From the NCBI RefSeq assembly GCF_004336985.1, contig NZ_SJUO01000003.1, positions 248,001-312,000 of the forward strand: DNA of 64,000 nucleotides, written 5' to 3'. This stretch comes from Exiguobacterium sp. SL-9. GTDB lineage: Bacteria > Bacillota > Bacilli > Exiguobacteriales > Exiguobacteriaceae. The position numbers and the translations under genes were made by a program. The notes below the pieces were generated by a model that searched no databases, had not been told where the DNA came from, and worked only from the letters and a program-made list of their open reading frames with translations. Below, in pieces: positions 23,030 to 33,671 of this stretch (its first letter is position 1; every line of letters begins with the position of its first letter).

Positions 23030-24616
23030 TTATTCTTCGATTAATCCTTCTTCGATGAGGAAGTCGCGGGCGACTTTCTCTGGACGTTGTTTTTCGACGT
23101 CAGCAAGATAATTGAGTTCTTGCATCGTCTCATCCGTGATTTTCCCGCTCAGCAAGTTCAATACGTCGGCGAGCTCTGGATGCTCGGCGAGCGTCTCTTC
23201 GCTGACGATCGGCACTGCATAATACGGTGGGAAGAACTGCTTGTCGTCCTCGAGGACGGTCAAGTCGAAACGTTTGAGCAATCCGTCGGTCGAGAAGCTG
23301 TCGATGGCGTTACTCTCATTGTTCATGAGTGCTGTGTAGCGAAGTCCGCCGTCGACCGGTTTCACGTCTTGGAAGTTGAACGGGTACGCCTCTTTCAAGC
23401 CGAGGTATCCGTCCTCCCGGTTCGAGAACTCAATTGTCGGCCCGAAGACGAGCTCATCACTCACAGCTGCGAGGTCGGAGACGGTCTTCAAATCGTACGT
23501 GTCGACATCTTCTTGTTTGACGGCGATGGCGTATGTGTTATTGAAGCCGATCGGGTCGAGCGTGCGGATATCAAAGCGTTCCTGCACTTGCGTCACGACT
23601 TTGTCGTAGACGACATCGGGGTCGTTCTCGACTTCTTGTTTCAATACGTCGACGAACAATGTGCCCGTATATTCGACATATGTGTCGATTTCACCAGTAC
23701 GAAGTGCGCTGAAGGCGACTTGCGTCCCGCCGAGGTTCAGTTGACGTTTCACATCGAGGTCGGTCTTGTCTTCAATCAAATCGGCGACCATGTTCCCGAG
23801 AATTAATTGCTCGGTGAAGTTTTTCGAACCGACGACGATCGTATCGTCTTCACGGGTGAAGGCGTAAATCGAACCGGCGAGGAGAAGGGCGAACGCCGTC
23901 GCGATGACGATGAGCGGTTTCGTCACTTTCTTCGCCGAGCGGCGCGTCTTTTTCTTCATCCGGCCGTCCGCGAGGACGATGCCGTTCGGGGCAACTTTAT
24001 ATTCGATGCGGCTGACGATGAAGTCAATCAACAAGGCGAGCAATCCGGCCGGGATGGCACCGGCAAGGATTTGGTTGTTGTCGACGGTCTGGATTCCGGC
24101 GAAGACGAGGTACCCGAGGCCACCTGCTCCGACGAACGCTGAGATCGTCATGAGACCGACGGCTGTGACCGCCGAGATTCGAATTCCGGCCATGATAATC
24201 GGCAGTGCGAGCGGAAGCTGGATCTTACTCAAAATTTGGCGGTCGGTGAGTCCGATCCCTTTGGCCGACTCAAGCGTATCGCCCGGAATGCTCGATAGTC
24301 CCGTGTACGTGTTTTTCACGATTGGGAGGAGCGAGTACAAGACGACCATGATAATGGCCGGAGTCGATCCGATCCCGATGAATGGAATCAAAAACCCGAG
24401 AAGCGCTAAACTCGGTACGGCTTGGACGACGCTCGTCAGACCGAGAATCGGCTTGGCGAGACGCGGGACCCGTAAGATGAGAATCCCGAGCGGTACCCCG
24501 AGTAAGACCGCGAGTGAGACGGCGAAGACCGTCAGTTGTAAGTGTTCGAGCAAGAGCGTCCCGATTTGGTCGGTGTTGCTCGTGAAGTAATTAAAAAACG
24601 ATTGAATGGCGTTCAT
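23030..24616 (-). CDS. opuFB: Compatible-solute ABC importer, fused permease and substrate-binding protein (OpuF type)
   Basis: A 528-residue fusion. Residues ~1-215 are a BPD-type permease with about five or six helices and the EAA loop TLESAKGIGLTDRQILSKI. A basic linker (KKKTRRSAKK) and an extra helix (~228-252) bring the chain outside. Residues ~255-528 are an OpuAC-type binding domain (VVGSKNFTEQLILGNM, LNLGGTQVAFSALRTGEIDTYVEYTG, FFPPYYAVPIVSEETL), which binds quaternary amines such as glycine betaine or carnitine. The one-ATPase, one-fusion layout is that of OpuF. It overlaps opuFA by four bases (ATGA). GAGGAGGAAAC is the ribosome site. Confidence 0.93.
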   Translation of the reverse strand: MNAIQSFFNYFTSNTDQIGTLLLEHLQLTVFAVSLAVLLGVPLGILILRVPRLAKPILGLTSVVQAVPSLALLGFLIPFIGIGSTPAIIMVVLYSLLPIVKNTYTGLSSIPGDTLESAKGIGLTDRQILSKIQLPLALPIIMAGIRISAVTAVGLMTISAFVGAGGLGYLVFAGIQTVDNNQILAGAIPAGLLALLIDFIVSRIEYKVAPNGIVLADGRMKKKTRRSAKKVTKPLIVIATAFALLLAGSIYAFTREDDTIVVGSKNFTEQLILGNMVADLIEDKTDLDVKRQLNLGGTQVAFSALRTGEIDTYVEYTGTLFVDVLKQEVENDPDVVYDKVVTQVQERFDIRTLDPIGFNNTYAIAVKQEDVDTYDLKTVSDLAAVSDELVFGPTIEFSNREDGYLGLKEAYPFNFQDVKPVDGGLRYTALMNNESNAIDSFSTDGLLKRFDLTVLEDDKQFFPPYYAVPIVSEETLAEHPELADVLNLLSGKITDETMQELNYLADVEKQRPEKVARDFLIEEGLIEE

Positions 24617-25737
24617 AAAGTTTCCTCCTCTTGCATGAATTGCTCACTGAGGACGGAAAGCAAGCTGCTGCGTGTAATCAAGCCGTGTAGAATCGAACCG
24701 TCGACAACAGGAAGGTACCCTTGATCGCTCGTGTTCATGACGTCTAAAATGTCGAGGAGTGAGTCCTCGACCGAGACGAAGGCATAGTTCGTGTTCATGA
24801 CTTCCTCGAGCCGCTTCGCTTTGTCTTGGATGCTGTGAACGTCCTTCAATTTGATAAGCCCTTGGAGGACGCGATCACGGTCCGTAATCAACAGGCTGTC
24901 GACCTTACGGGAGCGCATAATCTCAATCGCTTGAAGTACGGTCCGCTTCCCGCTGATCGATACCGGATCGGTGATCATGATGTCTTTCGCCTTGATGAAC
25001 TCCGGGCTGTTCCAAATCCGATTTTTCCCGATGAATGACTCGACGTATTCGTCTTTCGGGTTCCGGAGAATTTGTTCCGGAGTATCGAATTGGACGATTT
25101 CTCCATCGCGCATGATACAAATGCGATCGGCCAGCTTGATCGCCTCATCCATATCATGGGTGACGAACACAATCGTCTTTTTCACTTCTTCTTGAAGATT
25201 GAACAGCTCTTCTTGGAGGTCATTTCGCGTGACGGGGTCGAGGGCACTGAACGGTTCATCCATTAAAATGACTTCCGGATCGTTCATGAGGGCTCGGGCG
25301 AAGCCGATACGTTGTTGCTGCCCGCCGCTCAATTCGCTCGGATAGCGATCGATGAACTGATCCGGGTCGAGACCGACCATGCGGAGCAGGTGTTCGGTGC
25401 GTGCGTCCATGTCTTGTTCGGCGTGTCCTTCGAGACTCGCAATCAATTGGATGTTTTCGCGAATCGTCATATGCGGAAAGAGGCCGGTCTGTTGAATGAC
25501 GTACCCCATCTGGCGCCGCAGTTCGATCGGATCCATTTTGCGTGTGTCTTGTCCGTTGACGATGATCGTGCCTTCGGTCGGCTCGATTAAACGGTTAATC
25601 ATTTTGAGTGATGTTGTCTTTCCACAGCCGGATGGGCCGATAAAGACGACGAGTTCACCTTTATTGATGGTGAGGTTCATCTCTTTCAAGACGGTCGTGT
25701 TCTTGAATGTTTTTTGCACTTGTTTAAATTCAATCAT
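24613..25737 (-). CDS. opuFA: Compatible-solute ABC importer ATPase with tandem CBS domains
   Basis: A 374-residue ATPase driving the fused partner encoded just downstream. The P-loop is GPSGCGKTT (34-42), Q-loop MGYVIQQTGLFPH, signature ELSGGQQQRIGFARAL, Walker B VILMDEPFSALDP and H-loop VTHDMDEAI. Residues ~250-370 are two CBS domains (MITDPVSISGKRTVLQAIE; YAFVSVEDSLLDILDVMN), which in OpuA-type systems sense ionic strength or nucleotides such as c-di-AMP. ATG 25737 follows AAAGGGTGA; an ATG ten codons upstream (25767) lacks a ribosome site. A sigma-B-like promoter stands upstream, fitting osmotic stress. Confidence 0.94.
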   Translation of the reverse strand: MIEFKQVQKTFKNTTVLKEMNLTINKGELVVFIGPSGCGKTTSLKMINRLIEPTEGTIIVNGQDTRKMDPIELRRQMGYVIQQTGLFPHMTIRENIQLIASLEGHAEQDMDARTEHLLRMVGLDPDQFIDRYPSELSGGQQQRIGFARALMNDPEVILMDEPFSALDPVTRNDLQEELFNLQEEVKKTIVFVTHDMDEAIKLADRICIMRDGEIVQFDTPEQILRNPKDEYVESFIGKNRIWNSPEFIKAKDIMITDPVSISGKRTVLQAIEIMRSRKVDSLLITDRDRVLQGLIKLKDVHSIQDKAKRLEEVMNTNYAFVSVEDSLLDILDVMNTSDQGYLPVVDGSILHGLITRSSLLSVLSEQFMQEEETL

Positions 25738-25773
25738 GCAGTCACCCTTTTCAGTAATTATTTTCACATAACC

Positions 25774-25803
25774 TTATATGCCCGTTGTTAGATGATTGTA
25801 AAC
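25774..25803 (-). promoter_or_regulatory. Overlapping sigma-A and sigma-B-like promoters of opuFA-opuFB
   Basis: On the minus strand GTTTAC (25803-25798), 14 bases, GGGCAT (25783-25778) fits the sigma-B pattern GTTTAA-N14-GGGTAT at 10 of 12 positions. Overlapping it, TTTACA (25802-25797), 17 bases, ATATAA (25779-25774) fits sigma-A. Confidence 0.6.
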
Positions 25804-25875
25804 ATTTTTTTCGAAAAAAGCGTTTGAACCTCTGATAAAGCGGGGATTATTATTGCCTTTTTTTTATTCGGAATG

Positions 25876-25915
25876 AAAAAGAGAGGAGGACACGTGTAGT
25901 CAGTGTCTTCCTCTC
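25876..25915 (-). terminator. Terminator after glcF
   Basis: Reading the minus strand: GAGAGGAAGACAC / GTGTCCTCCTCTC with one mismatch and a nine-base loop, then five T's. Confidence 0.8.
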
Positions 25916-25921
25916 AATTCG

Positions 25922-27253
25922 TTAGTTCGCATGATTGTCCATCGCCTCGACGAGCAAATCCGCCAAATGGACGGCGCGCATCGAGTCGGTCCCATGTTCT
26001 TGAATTCCAAGCTGCATCTGCATGTGACAGCCTGGATTCGATGTCACGATTGTTTGTGCCGCAGTGGCGTTGACATGCCCCATCTTCATCTCGAGGATAT
26101 CGTTGGCGATGACGGGTTGCAACAGATTGTAGACGCCGGCCGAGCCGCAACAGTGGTCGGCGTGTTGCTGTTCGATATAGACGGACCCCTTGATTGCCTG
26201 GAGCAACACCCGCGGAGCGAGCGCGCCTTTTTGGACGTTGCGCAGGTGGCACGAGTCTTGGTACGTAATGACTTGCTCTGGAAGCGTGAGCGGTACGCGG
26301 TCGAGGAAGCCGACCTCAAGCAAAATCGAGGCGAAGTCTTTAATCTTGGCCGTGAACCGTTCCGCGCGTTCGGCCCATTCCGGGTCGTGCTTCAACAGAT
26401 GGTCATAACCGATGAGGAACGCCCCGCAACCGCCTGCGTTCGTGATGATGTAGTCGACGTCCTCGGCCTCGAACGCGGCAATATTCTGCTTGGCGAGCGT
26501 GACGGCGCCCGTCTGTTCGCCGGCATGGCCGTGCAACGCCCCACAACATTGCTGCATGTTCGGGATGACGATGTCGCAACCTGCAGCTTGGAGCAGTTTG
26601 ATCGTGTTCGCGTTCGTCTCATAAAACATCGTATCCATCAAGCAACCGCTGAAGAAGGCGACCCGGGCCGTCGGTGAACCCGTCGCTCGAATCCGCTCGG
26701 GACGACGTCTTCGCTCCGTCTTCGCTGGGACCGTCGGTAAAATCGTCTCCATCTTTTGAAGCTGGTCCGGAAACCAGTCGAGGATGCGGAGTTTATGGGT
26801 GAGCGTCTGGACGCCGGACTGTTGATAAAAGCGAAGGAAGCCCGTCGCCGTCTCCATCTTTGCTTTGTTCAAGAACAGTCCGTCAAAGACGACTTTCCGG
26901 ACGATTCGTTCGCGGACCGGCATCTGCCCGGTCGCGCGTTTGTGATCGGTGATGGCGGCCCGGGCGTCCTCGAGCAAGACGCTATAGCGCACCCCGGCCG
27001 GGCATGCCGGCTCGCAGGCGAGACAGCCCAGACATTCGTTGAGCGTCTTCTCGACGCCTTCGTCCGGTTCAATCAACCCATCGACGACCCCTTTCATGAT
27101 GGCGATGCGGCCGCGCGGGGAGGCGGACTCGTCTTTCGAGCGGATATACGTCGGGCACGTCGGCAGGCAAAAGCCGCAGCGCATGCAACCGAGCATCTCT
27201 TCATAGTCGAGCTTTTCGGTCATGCGGGTGGCGAGTTCGGGCGACTGCTTCAT
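25922..27253 (-). CDS. glcF: Glycolate oxidase iron-sulfur subunit
   Basis: A 443-residue electron-transfer subunit. Two ferredoxin-type clusters are bound by C23/C26/C29 with C33 and by C74/C77/C80 with C84. Two cysteine-rich (CCG) domains follow, with FFSGCLMDTMFYE...QQCCGALHGHAG and YQDSCHLRNVQ...DHCCGSAGVYN. This is the GlcF/LutA/HdrB layout. It passes electrons from the flavin subunit GlcD to the quinone pool or another carrier. The start overlaps the glcD stop by four bases (ATGA), and AAGGAGG lies inside glcD. No glcE is present; two-subunit forms occur in Bacillus (YsfC/YsfD). Confidence 0.94.
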   Translation of the reverse strand: MKQSPELATRMTEKLDYEEMLGCMRCGFCLPTCPTYIRSKDESASPRGRIAIMKGVVDGLIEPDEGVEKTLNECLGCLACEPACPAGVRYSVLLEDARAAITDHKRATGQMPVRERIVRKVVFDGLFLNKAKMETATGFLRFYQQSGVQTLTHKLRILDWFPDQLQKMETILPTVPAKTERRRRPERIRATGSPTARVAFFSGCLMDTMFYETNANTIKLLQAAGCDIVIPNMQQCCGALHGHAGEQTGAVTLAKQNIAAFEAEDVDYIITNAGGCGAFLIGYDHLLKHDPEWAERAERFTAKIKDFASILLEVGFLDRVPLTLPEQVITYQDSCHLRNVQKGALAPRVLLQAIKGSVYIEQQHADHCCGSAGVYNLLQPVIANDILEMKMGHVNATAAQTIVTSNPGCHMQMQLGIQEHGTDSMRAVHLADLLVEAMDNHAN

Positions 27254-28659
27254 GATGTGCCTCCTTGGACGATACGTTTTTTCGCCGCTTTGGCGAACAT
27301 CTTCTGCGGATTCATGATGCCGTGCGGGTCGAAGGCGAGCTTGATGCCTTTCATGACGTCAATCCCGGCCGGTCCGAGCTTCCATTCGAGATAGGGGGCT
27401 TTCATTGCCCCGACCCCATGCTCGCCGGTGATCGTCCCGCCGAGGTCGAGCGCGGCAGCGAAAATATCGGCGAACGCCGCCTCGACACGTTCCATCTCCT
27501 CATGATTTCGGGCATCGGTCGAGACCGTCGGATGCAGGTTGCCGTCCCCGGCGTGGCCGAACGTGGCGATTTGAATGTCGTACGCCCGGCCGATCGCTTC
27601 GATGCGTCGGACCATCTCAGCGATCTCGCTCCGTGGCACGGTCGCATCCTCTAAAATCGTCGTCGGGTTGAGGCGGGCGAGGGCGGACAAGGCGATGCGA
27701 CGCGCATATCGGAGCGTTTCGGCATGTGCCTCGTCCCGGGCCACTTCGACCGATAAGGCGCCTTCTTCTAAACAGACGGCATGCATCGCCTCGATGTCGT
27801 GCCGGACGACGTCACGCGGGCCGTCCTGTTCTAATAGAAGGAGAGCGCCGACGTCAGTAGGCAATCCGATGTTCGCATACGCCTCGACGACCTCGATCGT
27901 CTTCTTGTCCATGAACTCGAGCGTCGCCGGAATAATCCGGTTCTCGATGATGCGGCTCACCGTTCGGGCCGCGCTGTCCAAGTCCTCGAAATAAGCGAGC
28001 ATCGTCTGTTTCGTCTCAGGGAGTGGGATGAGCTTGAGCGTCGCTTGTGTGATGACGGCGAGCGTCCCTTCCGAGCCGACGAGGAGACGCGTCAAATCGT
28101 ACCCGGCCACGTCCTTGGCGAGCTTTCCGCCCGTATGGAGCACGTCGCCGTTCGGGAGCACCGCTTCGAGCGCGAGCACGTAATCGGCCGTCACGCCGTA
28201 CTTCAATCCGCGCAACCCGCCCGAATTCTCGCTAATGTTGCCGCCGATTGTCGAGATTTTCATCGAGCTCGGGTCCGGTGGATAGAACAGGCCTTTCGCC
28301 TCGACGGCTTCCGCTAGGTGGGCGGTGATGCATCCCGGTTCGACCGTCACCGTCAAATTCTTCTCGTCAATCTCGCTGATGCGGTCCATATGTCGGAAGT
28401 CCATGACGACACCACCCGAGAGCGGCGTCGTGCCGCCGGCGAGATTCGTCGCCGAGCCACGGGGGACGATCGGGACCCGGTGTTCGTGGCACAGCCGCAA
28501 CACGGCCTGTACATGTTCGGTCGAGCGGGGGGCGACAATGGCGTCTGGCATCGCTTGATAGTTTGGTGTCGCGTCAAACGAATAGGCGAGTCGGGTCGTC
28601 GGATCCGTGAAGACGACATCGGCACCGATTTCCTCACGTAATTGATTCATCCAGTCCAT
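27250..28659 (-). CDS. glcD: Glycolate oxidase flavin subunit
   Basis: A 469-residue FAD enzyme that should oxidise glycolate (or D-lactate/2-hydroxyacids) to glyoxylate. The FAD-binding domain (~40-215) shows VPRGSATNLAGGTTPLSGG and the conserved PPDPSS, ENSGGLRGLKYGVT motifs. The FAD-oxidase C-terminal domain carries FGHAGDGNLHPT and the GTITGEHGVGAMKA end. GAGGAGGAAC precedes ATG 28659. A perfect cre site lies 79 bases upstream, so CcpA repression by preferred sugars is likely. Substrate choice between glycolate and D-lactate cannot be settled from sequence. Confidence 0.93.
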   Translation of the reverse strand: MDWMNQLREEIGADVVFTDPTTRLAYSFDATPNYQAMPDAIVAPRSTEHVQAVLRLCHEHRVPIVPRGSATNLAGGTTPLSGGVVMDFRHMDRISEIDEKNLTVTVEPGCITAHLAEAVEAKGLFYPPDPSSMKISTIGGNISENSGGLRGLKYGVTADYVLALEAVLPNGDVLHTGGKLAKDVAGYDLTRLLVGSEGTLAVITQATLKLIPLPETKQTMLAYFEDLDSAARTVSRIIENRIIPATLEFMDKKTIEVVEAYANIGLPTDVGALLLLEQDGPRDVVRHDIEAMHAVCLEEGALSVEVARDEAHAETLRYARRIALSALARLNPTTILEDATVPRSEIAEMVRRIEAIGRAYDIQIATFGHAGDGNLHPTVSTDARNHEEMERVEAAFADIFAAALDLGGTITGEHGVGAMKAPYLEWKLGPAGIDVMKGIKLAFDPHGIMNPQKMFAKAAKKRIVQGGTS

Positions 28660-28737
28660 GGTAGTTCCTCCTCACACGCATCAACATTCTCATGATGCGG
28701 GCGTCGGTTTCGAAAGTCACAAAATCGACACATTTTT

Positions 28738-28751
28738 AGATAGCGCTTACA
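28738..28751 (-). promoter_or_regulatory. cre site (CcpA operator) upstream of glcDF
   Basis: The minus strand reads TGTAAGCGCTATCT, matching TGWAARCGYTWNCW at all 14 positions. It is 79 bases before the glcD start. Confidence 0.8.
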
Positions 28752-29182
28752 TCGTAATCGTAGCCATTCGAACTGGTATTGTCCACCCATTTCGGCTTGA
28801 TGGGAAGGGATTTCCAGAAGAGTAGGCGGGCGAAATCGCCCTGTGATATTCATCACTACAAATTCATCAGAACCCCTCGACATGACAAAAAGATAATCGG
28901 TATACTGATACAGGACGATGTAAACGATTTCAAAATCGGGTCAACGTTCGTTTCAAAACCTTTTGTGAACGTAAGCCGTTTGTCATTGTGTTTTCCAAAA
29001 CGTGGAGGTATAACTGAACTATTCTTCATCTGATTCGCAATGTGAAATGTTATAAAGTCAACATTTTTATTTCACGGTTTCTTCATACTTTTTTAAAATT
29101 TAATGATTTTAATTTAGTTTGTGAACTGCGTAAAAGCCTTGATACAACTTGATTTAAAGCGCTTTTATAATTGTGAAATCCA

Positions 29183-29211
29183 TTGACTTCTTATGCCATT
29201 TCCAGTACTCT
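29183..29211 (+). promoter_or_regulatory. Candidate promoter of the atp operon
   Basis: TTGACT (29183-29188) and TACTCT (29206-29211) are 17 bases apart, 85 bases before the first operon gene. A perfect TATAAT at 29166 with a poor -35 is an alternative. Confidence 0.55.
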
Positions 29212-29295
29212 GAACTTGTGTGACTTTTGATGGTCACGCGAGTGTGAATTCGATGGAGAAGACGGAAAGCTCGGCAGCTCGAAAGGGGGATTTGG

Positions 29296-29523
29296 ATGAC
29301 GAAAAAAGACAATCGTTACCTATCCTACGCCTCGCTCGCCTCTCAAATTTCGACCGCGCTCGCTGGACCGATCGTCATCGGTTATCTCGTTGGCCAATAC
29401 GGGGCGAGACGTGAATTTTGGGGCACGTTTGGTTGGAATGTGTCGGTGCTTCTCGGAATGGCTTTCGGGATCACGGCGCTTGTTCTCACCCTTCGAAGTT
29501 TACTGACAGGAGAGGACGAATGA
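29296..29523 (+). CDS. atpZ: AtpZ/AtpI family ATP synthase accessory protein
   Basis: A 75-residue protein with two transmembrane helices (~12-35 and ~45-68) and the family motif GPIVIGYLVGQYG. AtpZ-type proteins associate with F-type ATPases and have been linked to Mg2+/Ca2+ transport and c-ring assembly. GAAAGGGGG precedes ATG 29296. The stop overlaps the next start (ATGA). It opens the atp operon. Confidence 0.85.
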   Translation: MTKKDNRYLSYASLASQISTALAGPIVIGYLVGQYGARREFWGTFGWNVSVLLGMAFGITALVLTLRSLLTGEDE

Positions 29524-29948
29524 AGCTAGAACAAACGGAACTACAACAAGTGCAAGCAGACAGAAAAGCACAACAGCAGTTGATGAAACGCTATACGAAG
29601 TGGTTTATCGGATGGTTCGCCATTCTCCTCATCGGAGCGCTCATCGTCCCTATGTACAAACCGGTATTTCTCGGTTTGTTCCTAGGTGGGGTCGCCAGTC
29701 TGATCATTCTACATATGCAGAATCGAAGCGTCATTCGCATGTTTGACGTCATCGAACATGGACGACGCCCAAAGTCGCACGGGACTGTTTCAAGGATGGC
29801 AGTCGGTGCACTAGCCGTGATAGTCGGTCTCTTTTATGAGGATCGAGTATCGCTGATCGCGGTGGTAACTGGTCTAATCGCCGGCCACATCATACAATTT
29901 GGCGAGTTCACACTTGCCCAGCTCAGCAGGAAAAGAGGTGAATACTAA
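29520..29948 (+). CDS. atpI: ATP synthase subunit I
   Basis: A 142-residue membrane protein of the AtpI family with four predicted helices after a charged, Gln-rich N-terminus. It acts as a chaperone for c-ring assembly in other bacteria. It starts inside the atpZ stop (ATGA) and its own stop overlaps the atpB start (TAATG). Sequence conservation in this family is low, so the call rests mainly on topology and place in the operon. Confidence 0.85.
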   Translation: MKLEQTELQQVQADRKAQQQLMKRYTKWFIGWFAILLIGALIVPMYKPVFLGLFLGGVASLIILHMQNRSVIRMFDVIEHGRRPKSHGTVSRMAVGALAVIVGLFYEDRVSLIAVVTGLIAGHIIQFGEFTLAQLSRKRGEY

Positions 29949-30685
29949 TGGGTCATGAGTTTCCCACATATTCTCTACAACTCGGAGATTATACGTTATA
30001 TGGGAGCTGGACGAACGTCATTACGGTGCTGATCGCATCACTACTCGTATTTACGTTTGCCGTTTGGGGAACGCGACGCTTGGCTATGAAGCCGACGGGT
30101 AAGCAGAACTTAATGGAATTCTTCGCAGAATTCACACGCGGGATTATCTCGAGTGCGATGGACTGGAAGACAGGTGGCCGTTTCATCGGGTTTGGAATGA
30201 CGTTGATTTTGTTCATTCTCTTCTCGAACTTGATGGGTCTACCGTTTAACGTCATTTCTGGTCACTATCTATGGTTCAACTCACCGACGGCCGATCCTTA
30301 CGTCACGTTGGCATTGTCGACACTCGTCGTTGCAATGTCGCACTATTACGGCGTGAAGCTACACGGTTTGAAGCACTACTCGGCGGAATTCGTGAAGCCG
30401 GTCTGGTTCTTATTGCCGATCAAGCTCATCGAGGAGTTCGCGAACACCTTGACGCTCGGTCTGCGTCTTTACGGTAACATCTTTGCCGGTGAAATCATGA
30501 TTACCATCATCTTGGGACTCGCAATTACCGCAGAAGGGGCACTTAACCCGCTCGGTGCTGTGTTCGCAATTCTCCCAATGATTTTATGGCAAGGTTTCTC
30601 AATCTTTATCGGGGTTATCCAATCCTACATTTTCCTGACGCTTGCAATGGTGTACATCGGGCATAAAGCTTCTGCCGAGCATTAA
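29948..30685 (+). CDS. atpB: ATP synthase Fo subunit a
   Basis: The 245-residue proton-channel stator subunit. The essential arginine is in LTLGLRLYGNIFAGE (~170-185), facing the c-ring glutamate. The end GVIQSYIFLTLAMVYIGHKAS is typical. The start shares one base with the atpI stop, behind AGAGGTGAAT. It has five to six helices. Confidence 0.97.
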   Translation: MGHEFPTYSLQLGDYTLYGSWTNVITVLIASLLVFTFAVWGTRRLAMKPTGKQNLMEFFAEFTRGIISSAMDWKTGGRFIGFGMTLILFILFSNLMGLPFNVISGHYLWFNSPTADPYVTLALSTLVVAMSHYYGVKLHGLKHYSAEFVKPVWFLLPIKLIEEFANTLTLGLRLYGNIFAGEIMITIILGLAITAEGALNPLGAVFAILPMILWQGFSIFIGVIQSYIFLTLAMVYIGHKASAEH

Positions 30686-30733
30686 TTCGGGCAGGTCTCG
30701 CCAAAGCGTTGAACAAAAAAACTATTTACTTAA

Positions 30734-30976
<243 letters not shown>

Positions 30977-30987
30977 TTACGAGTTAA

Positions 30988-31574
<587 letters not shown>

Positions 31575-31575
<1 letters not shown>

Positions 31576-32108
31576 TGAACACATCGTTAGCAAAACGCTA
31601 TGCCAAAGCGCTCTTCGACTTAGCGCGGGAACAAGGCACGCTCGACCAAGTCGAAGCGGAAGTGCGTCTGCTCGATGAAGTGCTCCACGCGACTCCTGAA
31701 CTCACGGACCTCTTAACGAATCCGGCGATCAGTGACAGCGAGCTTGCACAGCTTTTAACACATAGCTTTGGTGACATGACAGATATCGTGCTCAACACAC
31801 TTCTCGTCATGGTCGAAAACGACCGTGCGAGCGAAGTTCGCGGCTTGTCGCGCTACGTCCTTGATTACATCAACGACTACCGTGGCATCGCCGAAGGGTT
31901 CGTCACGAGTGCTTACCCGTTGTCGGCAACAGAGTTGAAAGAAGTCGAACTCGTCTTCGGTCAGAAGATGAACAAGACGCTTCAATTGAAGAACGTCGTC
32001 GATGAAGACGTCATCGGTGGACTCCGTGTCCAGATCGGCTACACGACGTATGATGACACAATCGAAAACAAACTAACACGCCTCGAGCGTGAATTGTTGA
32101 ATGCGTAA
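31575..32108 (+). CDS. atpH: ATP synthase F1 subunit delta
   Basis: The 177-residue OSCP-type subunit that joins the peripheral stalk to the top of F1. SLAKRYAKALFDLAREQG opens it and the C-terminal motif is DEDVIGGLRVQIGYTTYDDTIENKL in two parts. The start overlaps the atpF stop by one base, consistent with fixed stoichiometry. Confidence 0.96.
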
Positions 32109-33635
<1,527 letters not shown>

Positions 33636-33671
33636 TCCGGTGACGAGCGTCTATTAAGGTGGTGAATCGAA

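Larger units (their letters stand above)
28660..29295. other. 636-base intergenic region between glcD and the atp operon
   Basis: No credible gene. The left third holds the glcD promoter region and cre. A promoter-like TCGACA-18-TATACT (28877-28906, plus strand) is followed by TGTAAACGATTTCA (28919-28932), 13 of 14 matches to cre. The middle (29041-29120) is very AT-rich. The right part holds a palindrome AAAGCGCTTT (29156-29165) touching a TATAAT (29166-29171), and then the best atp promoter. A small stem, GTGAC / GTCAC, lies near 29220-29240. Confidence 0.6.

Noticed and set aside
25931-26677. 248-residue plus-strand frame over glcF
   Set aside because: It mirrors the codon pattern of glcF, which carries all expected cysteine motifs.
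28779-29033. 84-residue frame in the glcD-atp gap
   Set aside because: No ribosome site, atypical codon use, and it runs across the promoter and cre-like words.
29154-29167. TTAAAGCGCTTTTA as a cre site for the atp operon
   Set aside because: Two consensus positions fail, and short AAAGCGCTTT palindromes arise easily; kept only as a note in the gap description.
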